64,000 nucleotides of DNA. Source: Dendrobium chrysotoxum. Its lineage: Eukaryota > Streptophyta > Magnoliopsida > Asparagales > Orchidaceae. The stretch's first letter is position 1, and each line of letters opens with the position of its first letter. Positions 1 to 11,737 of the stretch are shown here, one piece after another. Location: contig CM034315.1 in the NCBI GenBank assembly GCA_019925795.1, positions 34,354,446-34,418,445 of the forward strand, read 5' to 3'. The translations under genes were made by a program, and so were the position numbers. The notes under the pieces were generated by a model. That model saw nothing but the letters and a program-made list of their open reading frames with translations. It was not told the origin of the DNA and did no database searches.

Positions 1-3000
1 CTCTACCAAAGTAGGAAAATCCTCAATGCCTTCAGAAATACAGTCATCATTTTCAAAATCTACTACTCTATGCTTGGGGTCATAATACTTTTGCCAGCGA
101 TCTTGAGCATCATTCAATCTGTCTCTAATTAAACTAATTTTCTCTGTTACTTCATCAACTAGCTCTGGGCCCATTAGTTATCTTTTACCTAGTTCAATCC
201 AAGTTAAGGGAGTTCTGCACTTTCTACCATAAAGTGCTTCATATGTTGCCATTTGTATGCTTCATTAATAGCTATTATTGTAAGCAAATTCTATCAATAG
301 TATGTGATCTTCCCATCTACCTCCAAGATCTAAAACGCAATCTTAATAAATCTTCCATGATCTGAATTGTTCGTTAAGATTGATCATCAGTTTGATGATA
401 AAAAGTTGTACTGAAGTGTTGATTTGGGCCCAAGCTTTTATGAATGGTTTTCCACAACCTCGAAGTGAATCTACCATGTCTGTTGGAAACAATAACTTTT
501 GGGATGCCATGTAATCTAACAATGTCTTTCACATATAGACGTGTCAATCTGTCTACTAAATTCGTTTTCTTGATAGAAAAAAAAGTAAGATGATTTTAAT
601 AGTCTATCAATAATCACCCAAATACTGTCATATCCCTGTTTGGATATGGGAAATCCCATAAATATATTCATTGCAATGTCTTCCTACTTCCACTCAAGGA
701 TAGATAATGATTGCAATAGTCCACTAGGTCGTTGATGTTTAGCTTTCACAATTTGACATGCTTCACACCTAGACATATATTCAGCAACATCCTTCTTTAT
801 TGACTACTAGAAAATTAATTTTAAATCTTTATACATTTTGATACTGCTTGGATGAATTGAGTAGTCAAAATGATGAGCTTCCTGTAGAATTTCTTTTCTT
901 AAATCTAGATCACTAGGTACCCACAATTGAAATTATGCTTAATGATTTCATCAGCATCAATAGAAAGATCTGGTCTTTTTTCCTAATTGAGCATGCTTCA
1001 TTAACTTTGGATACTCGATTAATTTTTTTAGCCTCTTTAATATGATCTACTAAGGTTGGTTTAACTGTCATCTGATGCAAGTATTCTACATTTTTAAATC
1101 TCTAATTGCATATTTTCATTTCCTTGATCAACTGAACCTCTTGAGTAATCATCACATTCATTATTCCTGGGAATTTGTGACTTAAGACATCAGCCACATA
1201 ATTGGCTTTTCTAGTACAATATTGAATATCCACAACATAGTCCTTAAATAGCTCCGATCATCTTCTGTCTCAGATTTAATTCTTTCTGTGAAAATATATT
1301 TTAAGCTCTAATGATAAGTAAATATTTCGTATCTTACCCCTTACAGGTAATGTCTCCAAATCATCAAAACAAATATTACTATTGCCAGCTCTAGATCATG
1401 AGTAGGATAATTTCTTTCATGTGACTTCAACTATCTCGAGGCATATGCAATTATCTTTATGTTCCGTATAGAATACATTCTAAACCCTTCAAAAAAGCAT
1501 CACTGTAAAGTTAGAATCCTTCTATTTCTGATGGAATTGTCAATACTAATGCTGTAGTTAAATACATATTCAATGTCTGAAAGCACTTCTCAGATTCTAC
1601 AATCCATTGAAATATAACATCATTTCTCATTAGTTTTTACAAGGGCTTGGCAATCTGTGAAAATCCTGTAACAAATCTCTTGTAGTATCTTGCCAATCCC
1701 AAGAGGCTACGAACCTCTATAACATTCTTTGGTGTAGGCCATTCCATAATTGCTTTCACCTTTTGTGGATCTACTGAAATTCCTTCACCACTGATAATAT
1801 TACCCCAAGAAGGTAACACTCCTTAGTTAAAATTCACACTTTGAATATTTTGCATACAGTTGATTTTTTCTCAATATATCCAAAACTATTCTTAAATGTT
1901 CAGCATGCTCCTCATCAGTCTTTGAGTATATCAGAATGTTATCAATGAAAATAATCACAAACTGATCTATATAGTCTTTGAAAACAGATTCATTATATCC
2001 ATAAAAATAGTAGGAGTATTAATCACCCCAAAAGGCATAACTATAAACTCAAAATGACCATACATAATCCCAAAAGTTGTCATACTAATATCTACTTCTT
2101 TAACCCTCAATTGATGATACCCTGATCTTAAATTAATTCTGAAAATATTTTGGCACCTGCCAACTTATCTAACAAGTCATCTATACGAGAGTGGATATTT
2201 GCTCTAAATGGTCACTTTGTTAAGCTCTATGTAGTCAATACACATTCACATGGATCCATATTTCTTCTTTAAAAAAAGTACATGTGTACTCCAGAATGAG
2301 TTACTTGCTCTTATAAATCTCTTATCCATTAATTCTTGTAATTGAGCTTTGAACTCCTGCAATTCCTTTGGAGCATTCTATAGGGAGATTTGTATATTGC
2401 TAATGTTCCTAGTGGCAGTTCAGTCCCAAATTCAACTTCACTTTCAAGGGATAATCTAGGTAATTCTTCAGGAAATACATCTGAAACTCTAAGAACACTG
2501 GGACATTCTGCAATGCCTGCACATCTGTTTTTAATACTTCCATTTAAACTAAGAATGACAACTCACTACTCCTTAAATATTTACCTATCTTCACTGTATT
2601 AACCAAAGAGGATGTTGCATTCTTCTCACATAAAAAGTAGAAGGTCTTCTCATTTAACAAACTAAACTTTATCATTTTCTTCCAACATTCAATTCTTGCA
2701 AAATATTTAACTAACCAATCAAATTCCAAAATGATATCAAAAGTTTTGATAGGCAACAAAATCAATTCCATTAAAAATTTATGACCCTAAATATTTAGAT
2801 CCAGAAAACACTTCTTATTGGCTTACAAACTATCCCTCGTTGGCATCATAACACATAAGGCAGGTGTAAAGCATACAATCTCAACAGATAAGTCAGCACA
2901 AAATTCTTCAGAAATAAATGATTGGGAGGCACTAAAATCAAAAGGAACTTTGCTAAATTTATTCAAAATCAGAAGTATACCTATAACAACCTCTTCTGAA

Positions 3001-3098
3001 TCTTTGGTTTCCTGGGGTGTGATGGCAAACACTCTAGCTTTTACTGCTGGATTACCTTTAACATTTGATGCTTCTCCTCTTAGCTGAACTGGTGGCAT
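1..3098 (-). pseudogene. Ty3/gypsy pol remnant (protease, RT, RNase H, integrase)
   Basis: Minus-strand reading from 3098 gives an aspartic-protease segment in which the usual DSGAS active-site region is degraded (FDFSASQSF), then the linker IILEFDWLVKY at about 2730-2700, then RT from about 2390. The RT catalytic box near 1960 reads FIDNILIYS, so the second aspartate of the DD pair is asparagine. The RT/RNase H connection (SLLGLARYYKRFV) is at 1819-1637. RNase H and integrase follow at lower identity, and near 260-180 the integrase tail MATYEALYGRKCRTPL is still readable. The frame is broken by many stops and shifts. It would have copied and integrated the element but cannot encode a working polyprotein. 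Confidence 0.85.
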
Positions 3099-3099
3099 C

Positions 3100-3104
3100 C
3101 CTTA
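3100..3104. repeat. Target-site duplication CCTTA, left copy
   Basis: CCTTA directly precedes the TGTGAAA start of the plus-strand gypsy LTR and recurs at 13533-13537 directly after GTTGTAACA at the end of its 3' LTR. Five bases is the usual duplication for gypsy integration. Confidence 0.85.
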
Positions 3105-4788
3105 TGTGAAATCCTTAAAAAAAAATTAGAATTTTTTTGACCTTGAATAGTCAAAAATTATTTCAAGAGTCATAATAAATTCAAAACACACACCTTCTTC
3201 GCTAGAATATTTATGTGTAATACTTTAATTATCCAATTTTTTCATATTATTTGGACACTGGTGAAATATCTTAAAAAATTGATACCTGTCGATACAAGTA
3301 AATTTTTGGGACTAACATGTGTTCATTTTGTAAATCGATTTCACTAGAATTTTCTAAATAAAATGAGCTAATTTATAAATATTTTTCTATAATTTTTTAA
3401 ATTCCTAAAATTCCTAAAAGAATTTCTATGAATTTTTTACTAAAAACTAATTATAATAATAATATTATTTATTATTTGATAATAAAAAATGAAAATATTT
3501 AAAGCCATCATGGCTTTATTAATGCTATTTTTCCTTAGGGAAGAAAGAAAGGACAAAGAAAGGAGAAAACCCAGTTTTGGGCAACTCCAGACCGTTTTCA
3601 TCCGTCGACCCTGTTAGGAAACTGTTCATCTAAAAGTAAATAACATTATGACGATCTCAATTTTCAATATTACACAATTTTTGTCAAATTTTTCGATTAA
3701 AATTTTATTTCTGTTAACGAAAAACGTGAATAACTTTGCACTGGTAAAATTTTTACCGCGTAACTTTTTATATGTTATAAAAATTACGATTATGAACATT
3801 TTCAATTTTTTCTGAAAATTTTACAACGGGGATTTTGAAATTCGTAGGATTTTTATTTAATAGAAAATTATCTGGATGTTGAAAAATAGTATAGTACAAT
3901 ATAAATTTTAAAATATTATTTTACATAATCTTTGATCAAAATGTGCATTTTTGCCTAGTAGGTTTTCTGTTGTCTACCGTTATACAACACTGTGCAATTT
4001 TGATACATGCTTAATTACTCTTTAATTGTTATAATGTGATGATACATGTGCATATGTGATTAAATTATATCTGTTGGGAGCTATAAGTGGTCAGAATCTG
4101 CTGAGATTCTATCTGTGTCAGGGGATTCCTAAGAGCTATAAGGGGTTAGAATCCTTTGAGATTCTATCTAAAAGATAGGGATGCGTGATATATTCTAGTG
4201 CTATAAGCACAAACAAAAAGAGTCATAAGGGGCCAGAATCCTTTAAGATTCTATCCGGGTCCGGGAAGTATGATACGAACTGCTCTGAGAAATGAATTTC
4301 AATTTATTTATTTGTTCAGGATTGTTATTTAAATCAATGAATAATTGTTATGCATTTATTATATCTCTCAGTATAGTGATTTATTTAAATTGAATTTAAC
4401 TACTTTTAAATATTCAGCAAAATATTTAATAGAAGAATTTAAAAATTTTGGTCGGATTATGTGGCCTATTGAGCTATTATAGCTCACTATGATTTTGCAT
4501 ATGATTTTTAGGATCTAGGAAGGACAAAGAGATTGCGGACTAGCAATTCATGATGAGATCTGAAGTTATAGGTATTTTGCTATTTGATTTTTGTATAGTT
4601 ATGACTAATTAAATTTTCAGTTCTGTAGCTCTTGCCTGTAGTCATGTACTGTAATATATATATTTATTTTGATGAAATAAAATAAACTTAATGGATGTGT
4701 TTATTTTCAGTATTTGAATGTTTTAGTAGCTCTGTAGTCTATAGTTTAATTCAATGAATATTGACAAAAAATTAGATAATACTGTTCC
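3105..4788 (+). repeat. 5' LTR of plus-strand gypsy, 3' end missing
   Basis: It begins TGTGAAATCC and matches the 3' LTR (11738-13532) along its length with numerous substitutions and small indels. Similarity stops at about 4788 (counterpart about 13457), so the last ~75-95 bp of the LTR, the expected primer-binding site and the leader are absent. The sequence runs straight into gag-like coding sequence. The exact breakpoint is uncertain by tens of bases. Confidence 0.75.
4078..4256 (+). repeat. Three dispersed ~35-bp repeats in the gypsy LTR
   Basis: The LTR contains three copies of a unit reading approximately GAGYYATAAGGGGTCAGAATC followed by CTTTGAGATTCTATC, at about 4078, 4133 and 4222. 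The same three occur in the 3' LTR near 12750, 12807 and 12892. Each unit contains an inverted AGAATC/GATTCT pair able to form a small hairpin. Position inside the LTR suggests a cis-regulatory or RNA element; the function is unknown. Confidence 0.6.
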
Positions 4789-5890
4789 GACAGTTGGTTT
4801 AGATATAGTTTCACAGTTTGCTACTTTAATGGCCCAAATGATGGGTGAGGCACAGAGCAAGGTTTCTATTGTGAGATTTGAAGAGGTAGATAGGTATCTA
4901 CAAATGTTTCTGAGATTGAAACCTTTGAGATCCGAGGGTACTGTTGAGCCTAAAGCAGCAGAGGACTGGTTGAGGAGGCTAGAAAAGATATTTGACGGTA
5001 TGCAGTGTCCTCCTAAGAAGAATGTACCATTACCAATCTTTTTATTAGATGGCAAGGCAGAGTGCTGGTAGATGGGCAAGCAGGAAGAAAATTTTCAAGG
5101 AAGATTGAACTCTCTAATTACCTAGGAGAAGTTCTCTGATGTGTTTAGAGCCTGGTTTATACTACCTTCTACACGATAGCAAATGCAGGAGACTTTTCTA
5201 AGACAGCTTTAGGAGAGCATGACAGTTATGCAATACGAGGCAGAGTTCACTACATTGGCTAGATATGCTCCACAATTAGTTAGCACTCCCGCGAAGAAGT
5301 GATATAGGTTCTTGAGAGGACTTCGGGATACTCTGAGACAGCCTCTGGTGCCATTTTATATTTTTGATTTCTCTGAACTTGTAGAGAGATCTCATCTGAT
5401 AGAGAACGACCTGATGGTTACTCAGCAGCGGTAGACTGCTAGTAGGAAGTGGTTCAATAGTGAGACTTCTGGTAGTGGATTTTCTAGGAAGAAAAGCAGG
5501 TTTACACCTCGAGATTTTATGAGAGGTGGGTAGTCAGCATCTATAGTAGTCTCTGGCAGTGGCAGCATAGCAAGTTCTTGTTCTGTTAGTGGGGCACCTG
5601 TATGCTAGAGTTGTGAAAGACATTATTCTAGTCAGTGCTACAGAATAACTGGACAGTGATTAAGATGTGGTCAAATAGGCGATCGAGTAGCAGAGTGTCT
5701 ACAAACAGGATTTGACCGACGTTTTGAGTCCAGATCTGAGAGCTTTATCAGACCAGTAGGGAGATCGAGGGCAGTTCCTCTCCATAATTTTTCTGAGAGA
5801 CCATCTGGTAGAGCTGGTAGTTCGAGTTTAGTGGTAAGAAGGCCATCTGGCAGTGGTCAGAGAGAGCCTAGTAGTTCTATTGCTTAAACT
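4754..5890 (+). pseudogene. Ty3/gypsy gag remnant
   Basis: The reading frame starts MNIDKKLDNTVPTV and contains the Retrotrans_gag-type core (AAEDWLRRLEKIFDGMQC, then further on VMQYEAEFTTLARYAP). A degraded zinc-knuckle region follows near 5600-5700 (CERHYSSQC, then LRCGQIGDRVAEC) and then a Ser/Arg/Gly-rich tail. The frame is crossed by about ten stops, most of them TAG, plus TGA and one TAA. The apparent N-terminal codons lie where the 5' LTR similarity ends, so the true gag start has probably been deleted. It would have formed the particle shell. Confidence 0.75.
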
Positions 5891-6792
5891 CTCGTTCAGC
5901 CATGTGTATATAGTTTGTATCAACAGGAAGCTCATGATGCTCCAGATGTTATGACAGGTACGGTTTATATTTCTGAGCATTCACGTCGTATTTTATTCGA
6001 TTCTGGAGCTAGTCATTCCTTTATTTTCGAGTTTTTTTTTTTAATTTACTACTTTTGGCTTCGATTGTACTACCTATTTCTCTTTCAATTATTTTACCGA
6101 TTGAAGATAGTATGATAGCGAGTAGATTTTTTTCTGTGATATTGAAATTTCTAATAAGCAATGGAAATCTAGTTTAATTTTATTACCCATTTTATTATAT
6201 AATGTTATTTTGGGTATGAATTGATTGGGTTAATATGGGGCTCAGATTGATTGCCTGAAAAAGAGAGTTATGTTATTTATGGATAGTGAGAGTTGTATAT
6301 TTTAGGGAGTTAGAGATGTTTCATCTTGTTTGATCTCTACGGTGGAAGTAGAAAGATTATGGAAGAAGGGCTCTATGGTATTTCTGGAATCAGTCTGGGA
6401 TAAGAGTATAGATTTTGATTCTCTTTCTAATATCCTGGTAGTACGAGATTTTTTAAATATATTTTTTGAGGAGTTAGTCAGTTTACCTCCGGATATAGAC
6501 TTAGAGTTTTGTATTGATATATTTTTTGAAACGACCACGATATATAAAACTCCGTATAGGATGGCACCTATGGAGTTTTAGGAGTTGAAGGTTTAGCTTC
6601 AGGAGTTGGTTGACAAGGGATTTGTTCGTCCAACTGTCTCCCTGGGAGAACCTATTCTGTTTGTAAAGAAAAAGGACGGTACGATGCGTATGTGTATTAA
6701 CTACAGGGAGTGAATAAAGTCACTATCAAGAATAATATCCACTACCACATATTGATGATCTATTTGATCAACTTTTTGGATTTTCTGTATTC

Positions 6793-6807
6793 TCAATGGT
6801 TGATCTG
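6793..6807. repeat. Target-site duplication of RTE fragment, left copy (right copy 7548-7562)
   Basis: TCAATGGTTGATCTG versus TCAATGATTGATCTG, 14 of 15 identical, immediately bordering the LINE fragment and its TTG-rich tail. Confidence 0.85.
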
Positions 6808-7547
6808 TGTCAACCTTAGAGTCTAAAGGTTTTCGCTTAAGTAGATCTAAAACGGAATGTATGGAGTGTAATTTTAGTAGTAATAGACCCAGTGAGGGGA
6901 TTATGACTTTGGGCGATCAAGTCATTAATAAGAGTACACGTTTTAGATATCTTGGATCTATTGTTCAGAGTGATGGTGAAATAGATGGGGATAGTATCAC
7001 CAAAATTCAAGTTGGATGGTCAAAGTGGAGAAATGCATCAGGCTTGTTGTGTGATAGAAAAGTCCCCCTCAAAGTTAAGGGAAAATTCTATAAGATAGTG
7101 GTGAGACCTGCAATGCTTTATGGTGCCGAATGTTGGCCATTAAAAGAGAAGCATAATACTAAGTTAAGTGTTACAGAGATGAGGATGCTCAGGTGGATGA
7201 GTGGCTTTACCCTTAGAGATAGGATACGAAATGAGCATATACGTGAAAAGGTTGGAGTAGCTCCAGTGGAAGATGAGATTAGAGAGAGTCGCCTTAGATG
7301 GTTTGGTCACATAAAACGGCGGCCTTCCGATGACCCGGTTAGGAAAGTAGAGGTATTAGATTTGACTTATGTTAAGAAAGGTAGAGATAGACCTAAAAAG
7401 ACTTAGTTAGAAAATATTAGAAATAATCTTTCTTTATTAGATTTAAACGAGAATTTGACTTTTAACAGGACACAATGGAGAAAATGGATTCATGTAGCCG
7501 ACCCCACGTAATGGGCCAAAGGCTTGATGTTGTTGTTGTTATTGTTG
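6808..7547 (+). mobile_element. 5'-truncated RTE-type LINE fragment
   Basis: An open stretch up to 7406 encodes the C-terminal part of an RTE-clade reverse transcriptase, recognisable by VVRPAMLYGAECWPLKEKH, EMRMLRWMSG, REKVGVAPVEDE and RLRWFGHIKRRP. The insertion ends in a GTTGTTGTTATTGTTG tail, as RTE elements end in a short simple repeat. It is flanked by TCAATGGTTGATCTG (6793-6807) and TCAATGATTGATCTG (7548-7562), a 15-bp target duplication with one mismatch. Insertion split the gypsy RT between two copies of its SM(V/I)DL codons. It lacks the endonuclease and most of the RT, so it is dead on arrival. Confidence 0.9.
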
Positions 7548-9113
7548 TCAATGATTGATCTGCAATCTGATTACTATCAAGTGAAGGTGAGAGAGGTTGA
7601 TGTGATGAAGATAGATTTCAGTACTCGATATGGACACTACCAATTTTTGGTCATGCCATTTGGGGTGAATACTGCACCAGTTATCTTTATGAATCTGATG
7701 AATGGAGTATTCAAATATTATCTGGATCAGTTTGTGATTGTTTTCATAGACGATATTGTGGTATATTCTGCTTCAAAGGAAGATCACACCAGACATCTGA
7801 GAATTATAATGGAGACTTTGAGGCAACATCAGGTATATGTCAAATTCTCCAAATATAAGTTCTGGTTTAGGAGTTTTTTTTTTTCTGGGGCACGTGGCGA
7901 GTGGTGATTTTATCTCTGTTGATCGCCAAAAAATTCAAGCAGTCATTGATTGGACAAAGCCTATTACTATGTTTGAGATACGCAGTTTCTTGGGTATGGC
8001 TGAATATTACAGGAAGTTTGTGAATGAATTTTCTCAGATTTCTGCACCTCTGACGAGACTTACTCATAAGTCAGTAGCTTTTATCTGGACGTCGGAGTGT
8101 GAGGCTAATTTTTAGATATTGAATGATTGTTTGACTTCTGCTCCAGTTTTGACCCTTCCATCCAGTATAGAAGGATTTCATGTATTCAGTGACGCTTTAC
8201 TGATGGGTTTTAGTGTTTTGATGCATGGTCGAGTGATAGCTTATGCTTCAAGATAGTTGAAGCCACATGAAAGGAACTATCTGACACATAATCTAGAGTT
8301 GTCTGCTATTGTATTTACTTTGAAGATTTAGTGGCATTATTTGTACCGTGTTAAGTATGAGATTTTCACTGATCATCAGAATCTAAAATACATATTTACT
8401 TAGAAGGATCTGAAACTAAGACAAAGGAGGTGGTTTGAGTTGATCAAGGACTATGATCTGACTATTCAGTATCAATCTGATAAGGCTAATATGGTGGCAG
8501 ATGCTCTAAGCAGGAAGTCTTCTAGATTATCATATATGCAGCTCAATTCTGATGAGTATTTCATATGAGATATAGAGATATTACAGTTGGAGATGATTTC
8601 TTCTAATGATTGGAATTCTGATATAATGACTCATATAATCATTCAGCCTTCTTTAAAAAAAAAGATTCATGAAGCTCAAAAATTAGATGTAGAATATCTG
8701 AAGTTGATTGATCAAATCAGATTAGATATGGTAAGAAATCTGAACTACAAGTTTTTAATTCTGGGGTTATTTTCTGCAAGGATAGACTTTGGTTTCCTAT
8801 TTTTAGAGATATGAGACAGGAGATTCTATATGAGGCTCATTATTTATGCTATACTATTCATCCATGAAGTAGCAAGATATATGGAGATTTGAAGGGTATG
8901 TTTTGGTGTCTTGGATTGAAGGGCATAGCGGGATTCGTATCGAAGTGTAAGGCCTATTAGCTAGTGAAGGTAGAGCATCAGGGCGCTCGAGAGGTCTTTT
9001 GCAGTCGTTACCTATTTCAGAGTGGAAATGGAAAGAGATAGCAATAGATTTTGCTAAGGGTTTACCCAGATTGAGGCAAGGGCATAATATTATTTGGGTT
9101 GTTATCGATCGAC

Positions 9114-9118
9114 TGATA
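9114..9118. repeat. Target-site duplication TGATA of the solo LTR, left copy (right copy 10735-10739)
   Basis: TGATA directly abuts both termini of the solo LTR; five bases is normal for copia integration. Confidence 0.85.
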
Positions 9119-9516
9119 TGAAAGTGCGAATAGGTTGTTAGACCTATTGCTCACGTTCCTAGGCTAACCAAGACGGGGGGTGAATTGGTCCTTTAAAAAT
9201 TTACTCTTGGGATTTTGAAAAATTTTAAAGCTAATCGTACAGTACGATATTACTTCGTACAGTACGAACAGAATTGCTTTTAGCGCTTTATTTAAATACA
9301 GAAATTCAACCACAAACAAAATAAACTGCGGAAAAATAAAATGCGGAAAAGTAAACAGTGAACAGAAAACACCAGAATTTATAGTGGTTCGGTCAAACAC
9401 AACCTACATCCACTCTCTAGAGACTCCTCTAGGTATTGCACTAAACTCAAGTGACTCTAATTTTGCCCCCACAGCAAGGAGGAGAAGCCTTTACAAAATC
9501 TCTTTCATCAAACCCG

Positions 9517-9660
9517 GTGCGGCAGAGAACCGTCGTCCTTTTCACCCTCCAAGTGCGACAGAGAACCATCGTCCTTTTCACCTTCCAAGTGCGGAAGACA
9601 ACCGTCGTCTTTTTCACCCTCCAAGTGCGGCAGAGAACCGGAATCCTCTCGAACAACACT
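9517..9660 (-). repeat. 36-bp tandem repeat, 4 units, in the R/U5 part of the solo LTR
   Basis: Units begin GTGCGRMAGA at 9517, 9553, 9589 and 9625, exactly 36 bp apart. Related repeats (GGTTCTCTGCCTGCTTCAGG-type, ~36 bp) occur at the corresponding place in the young Sirevirus LTRs (44100-44210, 52165-52275) and in the old one near 37620-37740. The open frames seen across this block in several LTRs follow from the repeat length being a multiple of three. Confidence 0.8.
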
Positions 9661-9866
9661 CTTGCAAAAGTCTCCAAGGAACTAGGAAGATGCTTGAAGA
9701 ACAAGTAAAAGAAATCCTCACAATTGGATAACCTTTTGAATCCCCTCACAATTCTCTCTTGAAAGATCTCTCAATACTCACTCCCAAACACTCTCCCAAT
9801 CACTCTCCTTAGACTTCTCAAAAGAATTTTCGCAGAAGGATCTTTCCTTCAGTCAGTTTTAAGTCA

Positions 9867-9874
9867 TTTATATA
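9867..9874 (-). promoter_or_regulatory. TATA box of the solo LTR
   Basis: Minus strand reads GTATATAAATGAC. It lies 55 bp downstream, in the transcription direction, of the palindrome pair at 9929-9963. That is the order expected of U3 control elements followed by a core promoter. Confidence 0.6.
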
Positions 9875-10020
9875 CTTGGGACAAGAAAAACCGTCCAAAA
9901 ATTGAATTTTCAAGTTTAATCCGTGCCGATCGTCCCGTACGATCGACGATCGTACTGTATGAATAGTTCAAAACATTGAACGATTCGTCCCGTACGACTC
10001 ATGAGACGAACAAGTCAGAG

Positions 10021-10285
10021 CCGTTCATACGAACATTTCGTCTCGTACGAATGCTTGAATGATTAAGTCAGAGCGCTTCGTATGACTATTTCGTCCCGGA
10101 CGAACCCTTGGACGATCAAGTCAGAGCGCTTCGTACGAACAGATCGTCCCTGACGAACCCTTGGACGATCAAGTCAGAGGGCTTCGTATGATTAGTTCGT
10201 CCCGTACGAACCCTTGGACGATCAAGTCAGAGCGCTTCGTATGATTAGTTCATCCCATACGAACCCTTAGACGAACAAGTCAAAG
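10021..10285 (-). repeat. 53-bp tandem repeat, 5 units, in the solo LTR U3
   Basis: Units start at 10021, 10074, 10127, 10180 and 10233, exactly 53 bp apart, with a partial sixth at 10286. Each unit contains a half-palindrome TTCGTATGA or TTCGTACGAA, a TTCGTCCCGKACGAA palindrome and GGACGATCAAGTCAGAG. It looks like local amplification of one palindrome module. Confidence 0.85.
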
Positions 10286-11710
10286 CGGTTCGTACAGCAA
10301 AAAAATCATGTACGAAAGGTATTTCGTACTGTATGAACATGCCTTAGAAAAATTTTCTTGCCATATGGGTTCGATATGGAGAACATATTCTATAGATCAT
10401 CCCGTACGATATCAAATCGTACTGTACAATCAGTTTAAAAATTTAAGTTTTTTCACTCCCCCATTGTGTGTGTGTGCACAGTTATCTAACTTACAATCAC
10501 ACTCTCTCAGACTCAAGAAAAAAAAATTTACAGACTTCATTTACAGTGAACAAGTGAACTTGAAGTCTTCAGCAATCTGGAGTGTGAATTTCTTGAAAAA
10601 TACTTTAGTACACACAACAAAACTCAAATAATTGTTAGGAGAAGAATAAAACAAACAATAAACTTTTGTAATCATCAAAAACATAACTTGAATTAGAATT
10701 TACTTGAATAAACAAATGTACCCAAATCATAACATGATAAAATCTCCCCATTTCATACCGATTCGACAGATAGATCCGGTGGACAGGTTAGCATAGATCT
10801 ATGTTAAAGGTATTATTAGGTTGCATGGAGTGCCAAAGGTGATTGTAGCTGATCTGGATGATAGGTTTACCTTGAGATTATGGAGAGGTATTCAACATGA
10901 ACTGGATACGAAGTTGCACTTCAGTACGGCTTTTCATCTGCAGATAGACGGACAATCCGAAAGAACTATTCAGGTACTGGAGGATCTTCTGAGACTATGT
11001 ATTTTAGATTTTGGGGGTAGTTGGGAGGAACATATCATGTTGATAAAGTTTGCATATAATAATAATTATCAGTCCAACATAAATATGGCTCCTTATGAAG
11101 CTCTGTACGGTAAAAAATAAAGGACTCCTTTGACTTTGACAGAGGTAGGAGATAGATAGGTGATAAGTTCCTACAGCAAAGATCTTTTTGATTAAAGAAA
11201 GGTTGAAATTTGCACAGGATAGGCAGAAGAAGTACTACAATCAGAAACATAAGTTGGTTGAATTTTAGATTGGCGACCTGGTTTATGTCAAAGTCAGCCC
11301 TATGAAAAGTGTCAGAAGTTTTGGGAGAATCGGCAAGCTTAGTCCAAGGTACATTGGACCTTTTGAGATCATTGAACGGATTGGTAGTTCTGGTTACAGG
11401 TTATTGTTACATGATCATATGTCTGATATATACAGTGTATTTCATGTATCTTCTTTCAGAAAGTGGGTATCTAATTCTAGGAAGAAATTATCTACCAATA
11501 ATGTTGAGATTTGTCAGAATCTATAATATAGTGAAGAATGCGAAATTGTACTGACATATGAAGTGAGAAAATTAAGAAGTAAATAAATTTCTATAATCAA
11601 AGTGCAGTAGAAGCACAAGACCGCCAGAGAGGCTAGTTGGGAGAAGGAATCTGACATGAAGTAGTTGTATCCAGGTTTATTCTGACTTATTCTGATTTGC
11701 AATGTTGAGG

Positions 11711-11737
11711 ATGACATTTTTCTTAAGATGGGTAGAT
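11711..11737 (+). other. Degenerate polypurine tract of plus-strand gypsy
   Basis: ATTTTTCTTAAGATGGGTAGAT directly precedes the 3' LTR start TGTGAAAC. This is the position and context of the plus-strand primer in Tekay/Del-like elements. Confidence 0.65.

Larger units (their letters stand above)
9119..10734 (-). mobile_element. Solo LTR of a Sirevirus-type copia element (palindrome subfamily B)
   Basis: It begins TGAAAGT and ends ATAACA in plus orientation, so the LTR reads TGTT...TTTCA on the minus strand like the other Sirevirus LTRs here. It is flanked by TGATA at 9114-9118 and 10735-10739. There is no internal domain, so it is a solo LTR left by LTR-LTR recombination. Shared landmarks are the GGCTAACCAAGACGGGGGG-TGAATTGG block near the left end, a 36-bp tandem array, a TATA box, and CGTAC-type palindromes. 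Removing it rejoins the host gypsy integrase at Arg-Leu-Ile / Lys-Ser-Pro-His-Phe. Confidence 0.9.
5915..11730 (+). pseudogene. Ty3/gypsy pol remnant (PR-RT-RH-IN with chromo-like tail)
   Basis: Protease: RRILFDSGASHSFIF near 5985-6030. RT begins about 6400 (TTIYKTPYRMAPMEF). It is broken after FSMVDL by the LINE fragment, resumes with SMIDLQSDYYQ at 7548, and carries an intact catalytic box FIDDIVVYS near 7747. RT/RNase H connection: IRSFLGMAEYYRKFV near 7980. RNase H ends [13 protein letters not shown] near 8500. Integrase runs from about 8590, is broken at 9118 by the solo LTR, and continues from 10740 (HFIPIRQIDPVDR, then HGVPKVIVADLDDRFT). A GPY/F-like segment (LSPRYIGPFEIIERIGSSGY) lies near 11340-11400, and a chromodomain-like tail (RRASWEKESDMK) near 11615-11660. 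Stops and a few shifts kill the frame. Confidence 0.85.

Noticed and set aside
4222..4255. GAA...TTC pairs in the gypsy LTR repeats as heat-shock elements
   Set aside because: The half-sites are separated by about ten bases and do not form the contiguous nTTCnnGAAn pattern.
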